Of a DNA stretch of 64,000 bases, positions 33,268 through 43,809 are shown piece after piece. Source of the stretch: Gluconacetobacter takamatsuzukensis (GTDB taxonomy: Bacteria; Pseudomonadota; Alphaproteobacteria; Acetobacterales; Acetobacteraceae); contig NZ_JABEQK010000011.1 in NCBI RefSeq assembly GCF_014174275.1, positions 1-64,000 on the forward strand, read 5' to 3'. A program made the position numbers and the translations under genes. The notes under the pieces were generated by a model that was not told where the DNA came from, did not search any database, and saw only the letters and a program-made list of their open reading frames with translations. The stretch's first letter is position 1, and the number at the start of each line of letters is the position of its first letter.

Positions 33268-34699
33268 GCCCCCGGCCGCCAGGCGCAGAAGCCCCGCCGT
33301 AAAAAAGAGCGGAGTCCTTCTGCTCACCCTGCTCTCCACCTGCAACCTGGCCCCCGACTATCGCCCGCCCGCGCCCCCCACCCTGCCCGCCACCTTCAAG
33401 GAAACCGGCCCCTGGACCCCGGCCCAGCCGGCGGACCCATCCGCGCGCGCCGACTGGTGGACGATCATGGCCGACGCCCGGCTGAACGATCTGGAATCCC
33501 GGATCGAACACGGCAGCCCGCAGCTTGCGGCGGCGGTGGCGCGCTACGACCAGGCCCGCGCCCTGGTCCGGCGCGCCCGGGCCGAATTCTTCCCCCAGAT
33601 CGACGCGTCCTCCAGCGCCGAGCGCGAACGGGCCGTGCTGGTCCAGACCGGCAATTCGTTCGATTATCGCACCTACGCCGCCGGCGGCACCATCGCGTGG
33701 GAGCCCGATATCTGGGGCCGTATCCGCAACCTCGTCGCCGCCGCGCGGTCCGAGGCCCAGGCCAGCGCCGACGACCTCGCCGGCATGCGCCTCAGCCTGG
33801 AAGCCGAACTGGGCGAGGATTATTTCCAGCTGCGCGGCCTGGATGCGCGGATCGACGTATTGCGGCGCACCGTCACCGCCTACCAGGCGGCGCTGGACCT
33901 GACGACAAAGCGCTTTACCGGCGGCTCCGCGAGCGAACTCGATGTCGGCCGCGCCCGCACCCAGCTTGCCTCCACCCAGTCGGAGCTGGACCAGCAGGTG
34001 GCCAACCGCGCACTGACCGAACATGCCATCGCGGTGCTGATCGGCGAGGACCCCTCGCTCTTCTCGCTCCCGCCGGCCGGCACCCTGGACCCGGTGCCGC
34101 CCGTTCCCGTCACCGCCCCCTCCACGCTGCTGCAACGCCGGCCGGACGTCGCCGCCGCCGAACGGCACATGGCGGCCGCCAATGCCCGCATCGGCATCGC
34201 GCGGGCGGCGTTCTTCCCCACCATCACCCTCGGCGCCTCCGGCGGGTCGTCGACGACGACCGGCATGCTGCTCGCCGCCGGCACGGGGGTCTGGGCGCTC
34301 GGCCCCGCCCTGGCCACGCTGGCGGTCTTCGACGGCGGCCGGCGCTTCGCCGATCTCGCGGCCATGCACGCCGCCTATGCCGAAATGGCCGCAAACTACC
34401 GCCAGACCGCGCTCACCGCGTTCCGCGAGGTCGAAGACCAGCTTGCCCTGCTCAACCACCTGGCCGACGCCTCGGCCCGGCAGCAGGAAGCCGTCTCCGC
34501 CGCCGCCCGCACCAACCAACTGGCCACCATCCAGTATCGCGAAGGCGCGGTGGACTATCTCCAGGTCGTCATCGCCCAGACGGCGGAACTGCAGGCGCGC
34601 GAGGACATGATCGCCATCGCCACCCGCCGCCTGGCCGCGGCGATCGACCTCGTGCGCGCCCTGGGCGGCGGCTGGCAGGCAACGGGCCGTCCCGCCTGA
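33257..34699 (+). CDS. RND efflux outer-membrane factor (NodT/OprM type)
   Basis: 480 aa. N-terminal signal with LLTLLSTCNLAPDYRPP, the CxxAPDY pattern of lipid-anchored NodT/OprM proteins (lipobox LSTC slightly unusual at the -1 Thr). The two repeated OEP domains follow: WEPDIWGRIRNLVAAARSEAQAS and TLLQRRPDVAAAERHMAAANARIGIARAAFFPTITL. ATG at 33257 was chosen; the frame is open upstream but that part is shadow of the adaptor gene. It overlaps the adaptor gene by 11 bases. Trimeric outer-membrane channel for the pump. Confidence 0.92.
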   Translation: MAPEPPAARRRSPAVKKSGVLLLTLLSTCNLAPDYRPPAPPTLPATFKETGPWTPAQPADPSARADWWTIMADARLNDLESRIEHGSPQLAAAVARYDQARALVRRARAEFFPQIDASSSAERERAVLVQTGNSFDYRTYAAGGTIAWEPDIWGRIRNLVAAARSEAQASADDLAGMRLSLEAELGEDYFQLRGLDARIDVLRRTVTAYQAALDLTTKRFTGGSASELDVGRARTQLASTQSELDQQVANRALTEHAIAVLIGEDPSLFSLPPAGTLDPVPPVPVTAPSTLLQRRPDVAAAERHMAAANARIGIARAAFFPTITLGASGGSSTTTGMLLAAGTGVWALGPALATLAVFDGGRRFADLAAMHAAYAEMAANYRQTALTAFREVEDQLALLNHLADASARQQEAVSAAARTNQLATIQYREGAVDYLQVVIAQTAELQAREDMIAIATRRLAAAIDLVRALGGGWQATGRPA

Positions 34700-34794
34700 C
34701 CGCAAAAGACGCCCGCGATATCGTTAAATATTCGGAAAACCCTCCCCACCCTGCAACCCGGCATTCGCAACACACGTTCAGCCGGGACCGAGCC

Positions 34795-34915
34795 GTTGTT
34801 TCAAAAACCCCGCTGGCGGCGGGCAGCCGTCAAGGCCGCTCCGATGCCGGGAAACCACCGCCAGACGCGTGTCTGGCGCCACGCTTCCGGCCGCTATCGG
34901 CACTTTTGAAACAAC
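34795..34915. promoter_or_regulatory. Nested inverted repeats upstream of nuoA
   Basis: GTTGTTTCAAAA at 34795-34806 is perfectly complemented by TTTTGAAACAAC at 34904-34915, and between them lies the hairpin CGCCAGAC/GTCTGGCG (34859-34866, 34871-34878). The structure fills most of the 277-base gap between the efflux operon and nuoA. It could be a terminator for the efflux operon, a structured nuo leader, or a small RNA. No typical promoter boxes were assigned. Confidence 0.55.
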
Positions 34916-34976
34916 CTTCGGCGATCCGGACCAAGGCGCACGCGGCGCCGCGACTTCCTGCTCCCGCGACAACCCG

Positions 34977-35393
34977 ATGGTGTTGTCCATGTGTAGCTTC
35001 TGTACGCTGCATCCTCTGATGACCTACGCAATCGCCATCGCGGCCCTGCTGTCGGTGATGCTGGCCCTGGCATCCGTCACCGGCAACCGGCGGGTCGGAC
35101 CGGCCCGTGGCGCGTCGATGAACCTGCCGTTCGAATCCGGTATCCTGCCCGTGGGTTCGGCCCATCTGCGCCTGCCGGTGCAATATTACCTGGTCGCCGT
35201 GTTCTTCGTGATCTTCGATGCCGAGGCGGTCTTCCTGTTCTCATGGGCCACGGTGGTGCGGCAGACCGGGTGGCAGGGCTACGGCGCGGTGCTGCTGTTC
35301 GTGGTCTTCCTCGGTATCGCACTGGCCTATCTGTGGCGCAGCGGCGGCCTTGAATGGGGCCCGACGCAACGACTGACCCGAAAGGTGCCCTAG
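34977..35393 (+). CDS. nuoA: NADH-quinone oxidoreductase subunit A
   Basis: 138 aa, similar in length to E. coli NuoA. Three membrane helices and the conserved loop [45 protein letters not shown], with the FESG and FDAEA motifs near the quinone channel. ATG 34977 was chosen to give the short N-terminal segment expected before the first helix; ATG 34989 and 35019 are alternatives and an upstream extension to 34869 is unlikely because it would cross the palindrome region. First gene of the 13-gene nuo operon, 2 bases before nuoB. Confidence 0.88.
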   Translation: MVLSMCSFCTLHPLMTYAIAIAALLSVMLALASVTGNRRVGPARGASMNLPFESGILPVGSAHLRLPVQYYLVAVFFVIFDAEAVFLFSWATVVRQTGWQGYGAVLLFVVFLGIALAYLWRSGGLEWGPTQRLTRKVP

Positions 35394-35395
35394 GC

Positions 35396-36031
35396 ATGCG
35401 CTGGTCCCTGACATCGGCCACCCCGCCCACGGCACGCCCGGAAAACCCGAGCGTGACCGAGACGATCCGGCGCAACCTCGTCGTGGGCCGCCTGCAGGAT
35501 TTCGTGTCCTGGGGCCAGAAGAACTCGATCTGGCCGTTCAATTTCGGCCTGTCCTGCTGCTATGTCGAAATGGCGACCGCCTTCACCAGCAAATACGATA
35601 TCGCCCGCTTCGGCTCCGAAGTGCTGCGCGCCACCCCGCGCGAGGCCGACCTGATTGTCATCTCCGGCACCGTGTTCGTGAAAATGGCGCCGATCATCAA
35701 GTATCTCTACGACCAGATGCTGGAGCCGCGCTGGGTCATCTCGATGGGCTCCTGCGCCAATTCGGGCGGCATGTACGATATCTACAGCGTGGTGCAGGGC
35801 GTGGATTCCTTCCTGCCGGTCGATGTCTACGTCCCCGGCTGCCCACCCCGGCCCGACGCGCTGCTGGAAGGGCTGATGCTGCTGCAAAACGCCATCGGCA
35901 CCCAAAGGCGCCCGCTCAGCTGGATGGTCGGCCCGCAGGGCATCGAACGCGTCACACCGCCCAGCATGCGCGACGCCAAGCGCGACGCGCGCCGCGCGGC
36001 GCGCGACCTTCGCTCTCCTGACGCTCTCTGA
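35396..36031 (+). CDS. nuoB: NADH-quinone oxidoreductase subunit B
   Basis: 211 aa. Carries the ligands of the terminal Fe-S cluster N2: the adjacent Cys54-Cys55 (GLSCCYVEM), Cys120 ([15 protein letters not shown]) and Cys149 ([15 protein letters not shown]). It passes electrons to quinone at the interface with NuoD. ATG 35396 was chosen because it follows nuoA at once and gives the usual N terminus; the C-terminal basic tail ([15 protein letters not shown]) is as in E. coli-type NuoB. Membrane-bound arm, cytoplasmic face. Confidence 0.95.
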   Translation: MRWSLTSATPPTARPENPSVTETIRRNLVVGRLQDFVSWGQKNSIWPFNFGLSCCYVEMATAFTSKYDIARFGSEVLRATPREADLIVISGTVFVKMAPIIKYLYDQMLEPRWVISMGSCANSGGMYDIYSVVQGVDSFLPVDVYVPGCPPRPDALLEGLMLLQNAIGTQRRPLSWMVGPQGIERVTPPSMRDAKRDARRAARDLRSPDAL

Positions 36032-36043
36032 ACGGAGACGACG

Positions 36044-37819
36044 ATGATCGTGGCCACCCCACCCCGGCCGGCCGATCTTCGCGCCCCCGCAACCATGTTC
36101 GCACAGGTGGCGCACACCCCGGCGATCCTGGCCATCGAGGCCACGCGCGACGCGGTCCCGACCGTCTGGATCGCGCGGCAGGACGCGCATGCGGCACTCG
36201 CCCGCCTCAAACAGCCCGAGGCGGCACTGCGCATGCTCCTCGACCTGACGGTGATCGACGAGCGCGAGCGCACGCATCGCGGCGACCAGCCCCCATCCGC
36301 CTTCACCCTGGTCTATCACCTGCTCTCCTTCGCCGACGATGGGGACGAACTGCGCGTGAAGGTCCCCCTGCCCGCCGACCGTCCCCACGCCCCCACCATC
36401 AGCGACCTGTGGCCGAACGCGAACTGGTACGAATGCGAGGCCTGGGACCTGTTCGGCATCGTCTTCGACGGCCACCCGTTCCTCCGCCGCCTCCTGACGC
36501 CCCCCACCTGGACCGGCCACCCGCTGCGCAAGGACCATTACGCCCGCGCCACCGAAATGCCGCCCTACAGCCTGACGGAGGATCAGGAAAAGCGCGAGCA
36601 GGAAGCCCTGCGCTTCGATCCCGGCCAATGGGGCATGCACCGGCATTCCGCGAACACCGATTTCATGTTCCTCAATCTCGGCCCCAACCATCCCAGCGTG
36701 CACGGCGTGTTCCGCATCGTGCTGCAACTGGAAGGCGAGCGGATCGTCGATGCCGTGCCCGATATCGGCTTCCACCATCGCGGCGCCGAGAAAATGGGCG
36801 AGCGCCAGTCCTGGCACAGCTACATCCCCTACACCGATCGCGTCGACTACCTCGGCGGCGTGATGAACAATTTCCCTTACGTCATGGCGGTGGAAACGCT
36901 GGCCGGCATCCAGCCGCCCCCCCGCGCGCAGATGATCCGCGTGATGCTGGCCGAACTGTTCCGCATCGCCAGCCACCTGGTCTTCTACGGTACCATGAGC
37001 CAGGATGTCGGCCAGCTTTCGCCCGTCTTCTACATGTTCACCGACCGCGAGCGCGTGTTCGAGATCATCGAGGCCATCTGTGGCTTTCGCATGCACCCCG
37101 CCTTCTTCCGCATCGGCGGCGTGGCGATGGACCTGCCCACGGGCTGGGACGGCCTGGTCCGCACCTTCCTCGACTACCTGCCGAAGCGCCTCGACGAATA
37201 CGAGAAAATGGTGATGCGCAACGGCATTTTCCGCGCGCGCACCAAGGGCGTGGGCGCCTACACGGTGCGCGAGGCCATCGAATGGGGCGTCACCGGCCCC
37301 GGCCTGCGCGCCTGCGGCCTGGAATGGGACTACCGCCGCCGCGCGCCCTATGCCTGCTACGACCAGCTCGAATTCGATATCCCGACGGCAGCGAACGGCG
37401 ATTGCTACGACCGCGTGGTGGTGCACATCGCCGAAATCCGCCAGAGCCTGCGCATCGTCCGCCAGTGCGTGGACAACATGCCGGCCGGCCCGATCAAGGC
37501 CGACCATCCGCTCACCACCCCGCCGCCCAGGACGCGGACGATGCACGACATCGAAACTCTGATCCACCATTTCCTGAACGTGAGCTGGGGCCCGGTCATT
37601 CCCCCCGGCGAGGCCCGCGGCTGCGTCGAGGCCACCAAGGGCCTCAACCAGTATCACCTCGTCAGCGACGGCGGCACCATGTCCTACCGCACGCGCATCC
37701 GCACTCCCTCCTTCCCCCACCTGCAAATGATCCCGCTGATCAGCCGCGGCGCCATGATCGCGGACCTGATCGCCATCATCGGCAGCATCGATTTCGTGAT
37801 GGCCGATGTCGACCGCTGA
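36044..37819 (+). CDS. nuoCD: NADH-quinone oxidoreductase fused subunits C and D
   Basis: 591 aa. Residues about 1-190 are the 30 kDa NuoC domain ([31 protein letters not shown]); from about 205 the 49 kDa NuoD domain starts ([68 protein letters not shown]). A single uninterrupted frame encodes both, as in E. coli. In most alphaproteobacteria these are two genes. It shapes the quinone site together with NuoB and binds N2-adjacent residues. Good ribosome site (CGGAGACG). Overlaps nuoE by 14 bases. Confidence 0.96.
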   Translation: MIVATPPRPADLRAPATMFAQVAHTPAILAIEATRDAVPTVWIARQDAHAALARLKQPEAALRMLLDLTVIDERERTHRGDQPPSAFTLVYHLLSFADDGDELRVKVPLPADRPHAPTISDLWPNANWYECEAWDLFGIVFDGHPFLRRLLTPPTWTGHPLRKDHYARATEMPPYSLTEDQEKREQEALRFDPGQWGMHRHSANTDFMFLNLGPNHPSVHGVFRIVLQLEGERIVDAVPDIGFHHRGAEKMGERQSWHSYIPYTDRVDYLGGVMNNFPYVMAVETLAGIQPPPRAQMIRVMLAELFRIASHLVFYGTMSQDVGQLSPVFYMFTDRERVFEIIEAICGFRMHPAFFRIGGVAMDLPTGWDGLVRTFLDYLPKRLDEYEKMVMRNGIFRARTKGVGAYTVREAIEWGVTGPGLRACGLEWDYRRRAPYACYDQLEFDIPTAANGDCYDRVVVHIAEIRQSLRIVRQCVDNMPAGPIKADHPLTTPPPRTRTMHDIETLIHHFLNVSWGPVIPPGEARGCVEATKGLNQYHLVSDGGTMSYRTRIRTPSFPHLQMIPLISRGAMIADLIAIIGSIDFVMADVDR

Positions 37820-38300
37820 CACCCTCCTCCCGCCCGACCTGCGGGCCCAGATCACCGAGCTCGCGCGCGCCGAGCACCGGCCCCGCGCGGCCTCGGTCTC
37901 CGCCCTCACGCTGGTGCAGGCGCATTTCGGCTGGGTCAGCGACGCGCACCTGGCCGAAACCGCATCCCTGCTGGGCATGTCCCCGGCCGATCTCGACGGC
38001 ATCGCCACCTATTTCAACCTGATCTTCCGCCGCCCGGTGGGCCGTCACGTCATCATGCTGTGCGACAGCGTCTCCTGCTGGATCATGGGCCGCGACGCGG
38101 TCTGCGCGCGCCTCCAGGCCCGGCTGGGCATCCGGCCGGGCGAAACCACGGCCGACGGCGCGGTCACGCTGCTGCCGATCGTCTGCCTGGGCCATTGCGA
38201 CCACGCACCGGCCATGCTGGTCGACCACACTCTGCATGGCGACCTCGACGCCGAAACGGCGGAACATCTGGCCGACACCCTGCGGCAGGCCGCGCCATGA
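37806..38300 (+). CDS. nuoE: NADH-quinone oxidoreductase subunit E
   Basis: 164 aa thioredoxin-like [2Fe-2S] protein. The cluster N1a ligands are Cys86 and Cys91 ([11 protein letters not shown]) and Cys127 and Cys131 ([11 protein letters not shown]). The helical N-terminal part ([25 protein letters not shown]) packs on NuoF. It is part of the NADH dehydrogenase tip of complex I in the cytoplasm. The start lies inside the end of nuoCD and its TGA overlaps the nuoF ATG. Confidence 0.94.
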   Translation: MSTADTLLPPDLRAQITELARAEHRPRAASVSALTLVQAHFGWVSDAHLAETASLLGMSPADLDGIATYFNLIFRRPVGRHVIMLCDSVSCWIMGRDAVCARLQARLGIRPGETTADGAVTLLPIVCLGHCDHAPAMLVDHTLHGDLDAETAEHLADTLRQAAP

Positions 38301-39592
38301 ACGTGTCCGAGCGCCCCCTCACCGCCATGATCGGCCTCCCCGACGGCCCGCCCGACTGCGCCGCCTATGGCCGCGCCGGCGGCTGGCAGGCAGTCCGCCG
38401 CGCCCTGCGCGACATGACGCCCGAAGCGGTGATCGAGACGGTCACGGCATCGAAGCTGCGCGGACGCGGCGGCGCGGGCTTCGGCACCGGCCAGAAATGG
38501 AGCTTCGTCCCCAGGGACCCGCCGGCTACCCGCCGCAAATACCTGGTCGCCAACGCCGACGAGATGGAACCCGGCACCTTCAAGGACCGCCTGCTGCTGG
38601 AAGGCAATCCGCTGCAACTGGTCGAGGGCATGATCATCGCCGGCTACGCCATCCAGGCCGGCCACGGGGTGATCTTCCTGCGCGGGGAATATCACCTGGC
38701 ACTGGCACGGCTGAACCACGCGATCGCGGAAGCAAGGCAGGTCGGCTGGCTGGGCGAGAACATCCTGGGCTCGGGCTTCGGGTTCGAAATCCACGTCCAC
38801 GCCAGCGGCGGCCGCTATATCTGCGGCGAGGAAACCGCCCTGCTGACCGCGCTGGAGGGCCGCCGCGCCCAGCCGCGCAGCAAGCCCCCCTTCCCGCAGG
38901 TCGGCGGCCTGTGGGGCGCCCCCAGCGTCGTCAACAATGTCGAGACGCTGTGCAACCTGCCGCATATCGTCGCCAACGGCGCGGAGTGGTTCCTCTCGCT
39001 CGGGCTCGGGCCGGACAGCGGCACCAAGATCTACGGCGTCAGCGGCCGGGTCCGCCGGCCGGGCGCGTGGGAACTGCCGATGGGCACCCCCCTGCGCGAA
39101 ATCGTCGAGCACCATGCCGGCGGCATGCGCGACGGCTACCGGCTGCGCGCATTCCTGCCCGGCGGCGCCTCCACCGCCTTCCTCGACGCGGGCCAGGTCG
39201 ACGTGGCGATGGAGTACGGCGCGGTGGAAAAGGCCGGCAGCCGGCTGGGCACCGGCCTCGCCATCCTGCTGGACGACCGGACCTGCCCCGTCGGCATGCT
39301 GCACAATCTGGAACATTTCTTCGCGCAGGAATCCTGCGGCTGGTGCACCCCCTGCCGCGACGGCCTGCCCTGGGTCGAACGCCTGCTGGACGCCATCGAG
39401 TCCGGCACCGGCGAGCCCGAGGACCTGGATCGCCTGCACGACCATGCCCGCCTGCTCGGCCCGATGGGCCGCACCTTCTGCGCCCACGCACCGGGCGCCA
39501 TGGCCCCGCTGGCCAGCGGCCTGAAACTGTTCCGCGAGGAATTCGACGCCCATATCCGCCAGCGGGCCTGCCCGCTGCGCGAAACCGCATAG
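38297..39592 (+). CDS. nuoF: NADH-quinone oxidoreductase subunit F (NADH and FMN binding)
   Basis: 431 aa. The NADH/FMN site is GRGGAGFGTGQKW (56-68) with ICGEETALLTALEG; the [4Fe-4S] cluster N3 ligands are Cys347, Cys350, Cys353 (ESCGWCTPCRDG) and Cys395 (TFCAHAPGA). It oxidises NADH and feeds electrons to the Fe-S chain. ATG 38297 overlaps the nuoE stop (ATGA); the frame is open further upstream but that part is shadow. Confidence 0.96.
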   Translation: MNVSERPLTAMIGLPDGPPDCAAYGRAGGWQAVRRALRDMTPEAVIETVTASKLRGRGGAGFGTGQKWSFVPRDPPATRRKYLVANADEMEPGTFKDRLLLEGNPLQLVEGMIIAGYAIQAGHGVIFLRGEYHLALARLNHAIAEARQVGWLGENILGSGFGFEIHVHASGGRYICGEETALLTALEGRRAQPRSKPPFPQVGGLWGAPSVVNNVETLCNLPHIVANGAEWFLSLGLGPDSGTKIYGVSGRVRRPGAWELPMGTPLREIVEHHAGGMRDGYRLRAFLPGGASTAFLDAGQVDVAMEYGAVEKAGSRLGTGLAILLDDRTCPVGMLHNLEHFFAQESCGWCTPCRDGLPWVERLLDAIESGTGEPEDLDRLHDHARLLGPMGRTFCAHAPGAMAPLASGLKLFREEFDAHIRQRACPLRETA

Positions 39593-39605
39593 AAGGAACG
39601 GGATT

Positions 39606-42305
39606 ATGGCGACGATCCTGGTCGACGGCCGCGCCTGCCCCGCCCGCATGGACGAGAACCTGCTGCAAGCCTGCCTCGAATCCGGCGCCGACCTCCCCTA
39701 TTTCTGCTGGCATCCCGAACTGGGCTCGGTCGGCGCCTGCCGCCAGTGCGCCGTCAAGCAGTTCAGCGGCCCCGACGACAAGGCCGGCCGCATCGTCATG
39801 GCCTGCATGACACCCGTCACCGACGGCGCGATCCTGTCGATCGACGATCCCCAGGCAAAGGAATTCCGCGCCGGCGTCGTCGAATGGCTGATGATCAACC
39901 ACCCGCACGACTGCCCCGTCTGCCCCGAAGGCGGCGAGTGCCACCTGCAGGACATGACGGTAATGACCGGCCACGCCCGGCGCCGCTACCGCTTCACCAA
40001 GCGCACGCACCGCAACCAGGATCTGGGGCCGTTCCTCAATCACGAAATGAACCGCTGCATCGGCTGCTATCGCTGCGTGCGCTTCTATCGCGACTATGCT
40101 GGCAGCGAGGACCTGGCCGCCTTCGGCGCCCATGACGACCTCTATTTCGGCCGTCACGAAGACGGCGCGCTGGAAAACGCCTTCAGCGGCAACCTGGTGG
40201 AAATCTGCCCCACCGGCGTCTTCACCGACAAACCCTTCTCGGCGATCTACAGCCGCAAATGGGACATGCGCGGCGCCCCCTCGGTCTGCGCGCATTGCGC
40301 GGTAGGCTGCAACACCATCGTCAATGCGCGGCAGGGCACGGTCCGCCGGGTGATCAACCGCTATCACGACGCGGTCAACCGCTATTTCCTGTGCGATCGC
40401 GGGCGCTACGGCCACGGGTTCGCCACCACCCCCACCCGCCCGCGCACGCCCACAACACGGCAGGACGGCATCCCCGTTCCCGTCTCCATCACGACCGCGC
40501 TGGACCGCTTCGCCGCCATGGCCGCCCGGGGCCCGATCGTCGGCATCGGCTCGACACGCGCCTCCCTGGAATCCAATTTCGCCCTCCGCGCCCTCACCGG
40601 CCCCGACCGGTTTTCAACCGGACTGCCACAACCCGAGCACGACCTGACGATGCAGGTCCCGGCCCTCCTGCGCGCCACCCCGGCACGCAACCCCAGCCTG
40701 CACGACATGGAATCCGCCGACGCGGTCCTGGTCCTGGGCGAGGATGTCTGCGCCACCGCCCCCCGCCTGGGCCTGGCACTGCGCCAGACGCTGCGCCGCG
40801 CCGCCAATCCCGCCGCCGACGCGGCAAAGGTGCCGCACTGGATGGATGCCGCCGTGCGCATGCTGGGCGCCGACACACCCTCGCCGCTACGAGTGCTCAC
40901 CCCCGCCGCCACCGACCTCGACCCGATAGCGGCCACGGCCCACCGCGCGGCTCCCGACGACATCGCCCGGCTGGGCTTCGCCATCGCCCACCGGATCGAC
41001 GCCTCGGCCCCCGACGTGCCGGACCTGTCGGAAACCGACCTCCAACTGGCCGACACGCTCGCCACCGCCCTGCGCACGGCCCGTCGCCCCCTGATCGTCG
41101 CCGGCCTGCAATATGCCAACGCCGCCCTGCTCCACGCCGCCGCCAACATCGCCACCGCCCTGCACGCCGCCGGCACCGACGCGGCGCTGTCGCTGGTGGT
41201 GCCCGACTGCAACAGCATGGGCATGGCGCTCATGGGCGGCATCCCGCTCGACGACGTCCGCGCCATGGCCCAGGCGGGCCGCATCGGCACGCTGGTGGTC
41301 ATGGAAAACGACCTCACCCGGCGCCTGGACGCCACCATCCTGCACGACCTCCTGGCCGCCGTGCCCCATCTGGTGGTCATCGACCACATCGCCACGCCAC
41401 TAGCGCAGCAGGCCGATCTGGTACTGCCCGCCACGGCTCTCACCGAAAGCGGCGGCACACTGGTCAGCACCGAGGGCCGCGCCCAACGTTTCCTGCCCGC
41501 CCTTCTCCCCGCCATGCCGGTCCAGGAAAGCTGGCGCTGGGCACGCCAGCTCTCCTTGGCCACGGCCGGCACGGAACCCGACTGGACCGACCTCGACCAG
41601 ATCATCGCCGCCATGGCGCAGGACATCCCGTCCCTCTCGGCCGTCGCCGACGCCGCCCCCGGCGCCGGCTATCGTCTCGACGGCCGCAGGGTCCGCAGCG
41701 AACCGGCCAGGATCAGTGGGCGTACCGCACTACGCGCCCATGTCAGCGTCCACGACCGCCCCCTCCAAGCCTCACCCGACACCCCCCTCGCACCCACCAT
41801 GGAAGGCGCCTATTCCCCCGACATACCGGGGGCCCTGATACCCTTCTACCATGCCCCCGGCTGGAATTCCGTCCAATCCCTCAACCGCTTCCAACAGGAA
41901 ATCGGCGGAAAAATGCGCGGCGGCGAAGCCGGCACACGCCTGCTGGACGGCACGCCCCACACGCCCCCCAACTGGCATCACGACATCCCCCCGCCCTTTA
42001 CCACCGGCCCCGACGACCTCCTGCTGCTGCCCGAATACCGTTTGTTCGGCACGGAGGAACTCAGCACCCTCTCTCCCCCAATCGCCACGCGCATAGCTCC
42101 AGCCGCCCTGCGCCTCGGCACCATGCCGGCAGGGCTGGAAAACGGCACCACGGCCACCATCACGCTGGCCGGCGAGCAAATCACCCTGCCCGTCCGTCAC
42201 GATTCCGCGCTGCCCCCCGGCATCGCTCTGTGTCCCCCCCATCTGGCAGCGCGCGCCTTCGGTACCCCCGTCCACATACAATTGCGCCGAGAAGACGCGT
42301 CATGA
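39606..42305 (+). CDS. nuoG: NADH-quinone oxidoreductase subunit G
   Basis: 899 aa. Cluster ligands in order: N1b Cys34, 45, 48, 67; N5 with HPHDCPVC (a His plus Cys103, 106, 112); N4 Cys151, 154, 157, 201; and the extra N7 cluster Cys228, 231, 235, 263 (VCAHCAVGC...FLCDRG), which is found in E. coli-type NuoG and missing from mitochondrial-type enzymes. The rest is a molybdopterin-oxidoreductase-like domain without cofactor role. Ribosome site AGAAGGAACG. Its stop overlaps the nuoH start. Confidence 0.95.
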   Translation: MATILVDGRACPARMDENLLQACLESGADLPYFCWHPELGSVGACRQCAVKQFSGPDDKAGRIVMACMTPVTDGAILSIDDPQAKEFRAGVVEWLMINHPHDCPVCPEGGECHLQDMTVMTGHARRRYRFTKRTHRNQDLGPFLNHEMNRCIGCYRCVRFYRDYAGSEDLAAFGAHDDLYFGRHEDGALENAFSGNLVEICPTGVFTDKPFSAIYSRKWDMRGAPSVCAHCAVGCNTIVNARQGTVRRVINRYHDAVNRYFLCDRGRYGHGFATTPTRPRTPTTRQDGIPVPVSITTALDRFAAMAARGPIVGIGSTRASLESNFALRALTGPDRFSTGLPQPEHDLTMQVPALLRATPARNPSLHDMESADAVLVLGEDVCATAPRLGLALRQTLRRAANPAADAAKVPHWMDAAVRMLGADTPSPLRVLTPAATDLDPIAATAHRAAPDDIARLGFAIAHRIDASAPDVPDLSETDLQLADTLATALRTARRPLIVAGLQYANAALLHAAANIATALHAAGTDAALSLVVPDCNSMGMALMGGIPLDDVRAMAQAGRIGTLVVMENDLTRRLDATILHDLLAAVPHLVVIDHIATPLAQQADLVLPATALTESGGTLVSTEGRAQRFLPALLPAMPVQESWRWARQLSLATAGTEPDWTDLDQIIAAMAQDIPSLSAVADAAPGAGYRLDGRRVRSEPARISGRTALRAHVSVHDRPLQASPDTPLAPTMEGAYSPDIPGALIPFYHAPGWNSVQSLNRFQQEIGGKMRGGEAGTRLLDGTPHTPPNWHHDIPPPFTTGPDDLLLLPEYRLFGTEELSTLSPPIATRIAPAALRLGTMPAGLENGTTATITLAGEQITLPVRHDSALPPGIALCPPHLAARAFGTPVHIQLRREDAS

Positions 42306-43258
42306 CCGCCCCGATGCCCGTGATCATCGGCGTAACCCTCGCGATCCTCCTGGGTCTGGCGACGTTCCTGACATGGTTCGAGCGCCGGCTACTGGGCCTG
42401 TGGCAGGATCGCTACGGCCCCAACCGGGTAGGCCCGGGCGGCATTCTCCAGGCCGTGGCCGACGGCATCAAGATCCTGTTCAAACAGGACTGGATTCCCC
42501 CTTTCGCCGACCGGGGCGTATTCGTGCTGGCGCCTGCGATCGGCATGATGACGGTGCTGCTATCCTTCGGCGTCGTGCCGGTCACGGCATTCTGGAGCAT
42601 CGCCGGTACCTTGAATGTCGGTCTGCTGTTCGTGCTGGCGATGATGGGCATGGGCGTCTACGGCGTGGTGCTGGCCGGCTGGGCCTCGAACAGCAAATAC
42701 GCGCTGCTGGGCAGCATGCGCGCGGCAGCACAGATGATCAGCTACGAAGTGTTCATGGGCCTGTCGGTGCTGGGCGTCGTGATGCAGGCAGGCTCGTTCA
42801 CCATGCGCGACATCGTGCTGGCCCAGTCCGGCCTCTGGTTCGTCGTGCCGCAGGCGCTGGGCTGCGCGGTGTTTACGCTGGCCGGCATAGCGGAAACGCA
42901 CCGCCTGCCCTTTGACCTGCCGGAAGGCGAGAACGAACTTGGTGCCGGATTTCACACCGAATATTCGGGCATGAAGTTCGGCATGTTCTTCCTGGCCGAA
43001 TATGCGGGCGTGGTCCTGGTCTCGGCCTTGCTGGTCACGCTCTATCTCGGCGGCTGGGAGGGCCCGCTTCTGCCGCCTGCGCTATGGTTCGCGCTGAAGA
43101 CCAGCGCGCTGGTCTGCCTGTTCGTCCTGCTGCGCGCGGCACTCCCCCGCCCGCGCTACGACCAGCTGATGGCCCTGGGCTGGAAGATCCTGTTGCCGCT
43201 GTCCCTGCTCAATATCGCCGCCACCGGCGCGATCCTGCTGCTGCATGCGCCGGGATAG
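42302..43258 (+). CDS. nuoH: NADH-quinone oxidoreductase subunit H
   Basis: 318 aa, about eight membrane helices. Conserved parts: [43 protein letters not shown] near the N terminus, [10 protein letters not shown], and [34 protein letters not shown] with the acidic residues that line the quinone chamber. It anchors the peripheral arm. ATG 42302 overlaps the nuoG TGA; a very long open frame extending upstream is shadow of nuoG. Confidence 0.95.
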   Translation: MTAPMPVIIGVTLAILLGLATFLTWFERRLLGLWQDRYGPNRVGPGGILQAVADGIKILFKQDWIPPFADRGVFVLAPAIGMMTVLLSFGVVPVTAFWSIAGTLNVGLLFVLAMMGMGVYGVVLAGWASNSKYALLGSMRAAAQMISYEVFMGLSVLGVVMQAGSFTMRDIVLAQSGLWFVVPQALGCAVFTLAGIAETHRLPFDLPEGENELGAGFHTEYSGMKFGMFFLAEYAGVVLVSALLVTLYLGGWEGPLLPPALWFALKTSALVCLFVLLRAALPRPRYDQLMALGWKILLPLSLLNIAATGAILLLHAPG

Positions 43259-43281
43259 AAAAGCGAGAGGAAAACCACGCT

Positions 43282-43794
43282 ATGTTTGGAATCCTGCGCA
43301 CCCTCTGGCTGACCTTCCTGCATATGGCCCACCGCCGCGTGACAGTGGGCTATCCCGAGCACAAGCCCCCCCTGCCGCCGCGCTATCGCGGCCGCATCAT
43401 CCTCTCGCGCGACCCCGACGGAATGGAACGCTGCGTGGCCTGCAACCTGTGCGCGGTAGCCTGCCCGGTCGACTGCATCAGCCTGCAAAAGGCCGAACAG
43501 GACGGCAGATGGTATCCCGATTATTTCCGCATCAACTTTTCCCGCTGCATCTTCTGCGGCATGTGCGAGGAATCCTGCCCCACCTATGCCATCCAGCTCA
43601 CCCCCGATTTCGAGATGAGCGAATATCTGCGGCCGAACCTGGTCTACGAAAAGGACGACCTGCTGATCAGCGGTACGGGAAAATATCCCGACTACAGCTT
43701 CTACCACGTAGCGGGCGTAAAAATCCCCGGCAAGGACAAGGGCGAAGCCGAGCGCGAATCCCCGCCGATCGACCTCCACACTCTGTTGCCATAA
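43282..43794 (+). CDS. nuoI: NADH-quinone oxidoreductase subunit I
   Basis: 170 aa ferredoxin-like protein with two [4Fe-4S] clusters, N6a and N6b. Ligands: Cys51, 54, 57 with Cys99, and Cys89, 92, 95 with Cys61 ([12 protein letters not shown] and [12 protein letters not shown]). The N-terminal amphipathic helix ([15 protein letters not shown]) attaches it to the membrane side. It links NuoG to NuoB in the electron path. Ribosome site GAGAGGA. Confidence 0.95.
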   Translation: MFGILRTLWLTFLHMAHRRVTVGYPEHKPPLPPRYRGRIILSRDPDGMERCVACNLCAVACPVDCISLQKAEQDGRWYPDYFRINFSRCIFCGMCEESCPTYAIQLTPDFEMSEYLRPNLVYEKDDLLISGTGKYPDYSFYHVAGVKIPGKDKGEAERESPPIDLHTLLP

Positions 43795-43809
43795 AGGAAG
43801 AGCGGCACG

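Noticed and set aside
40259-42301. Long N-terminal extension of NuoH
   Set aside because: The extension overlaps nuoG in another frame and is Arg/Pro/His-rich; NuoH starts normally at 42302 with an ATGA overlap.
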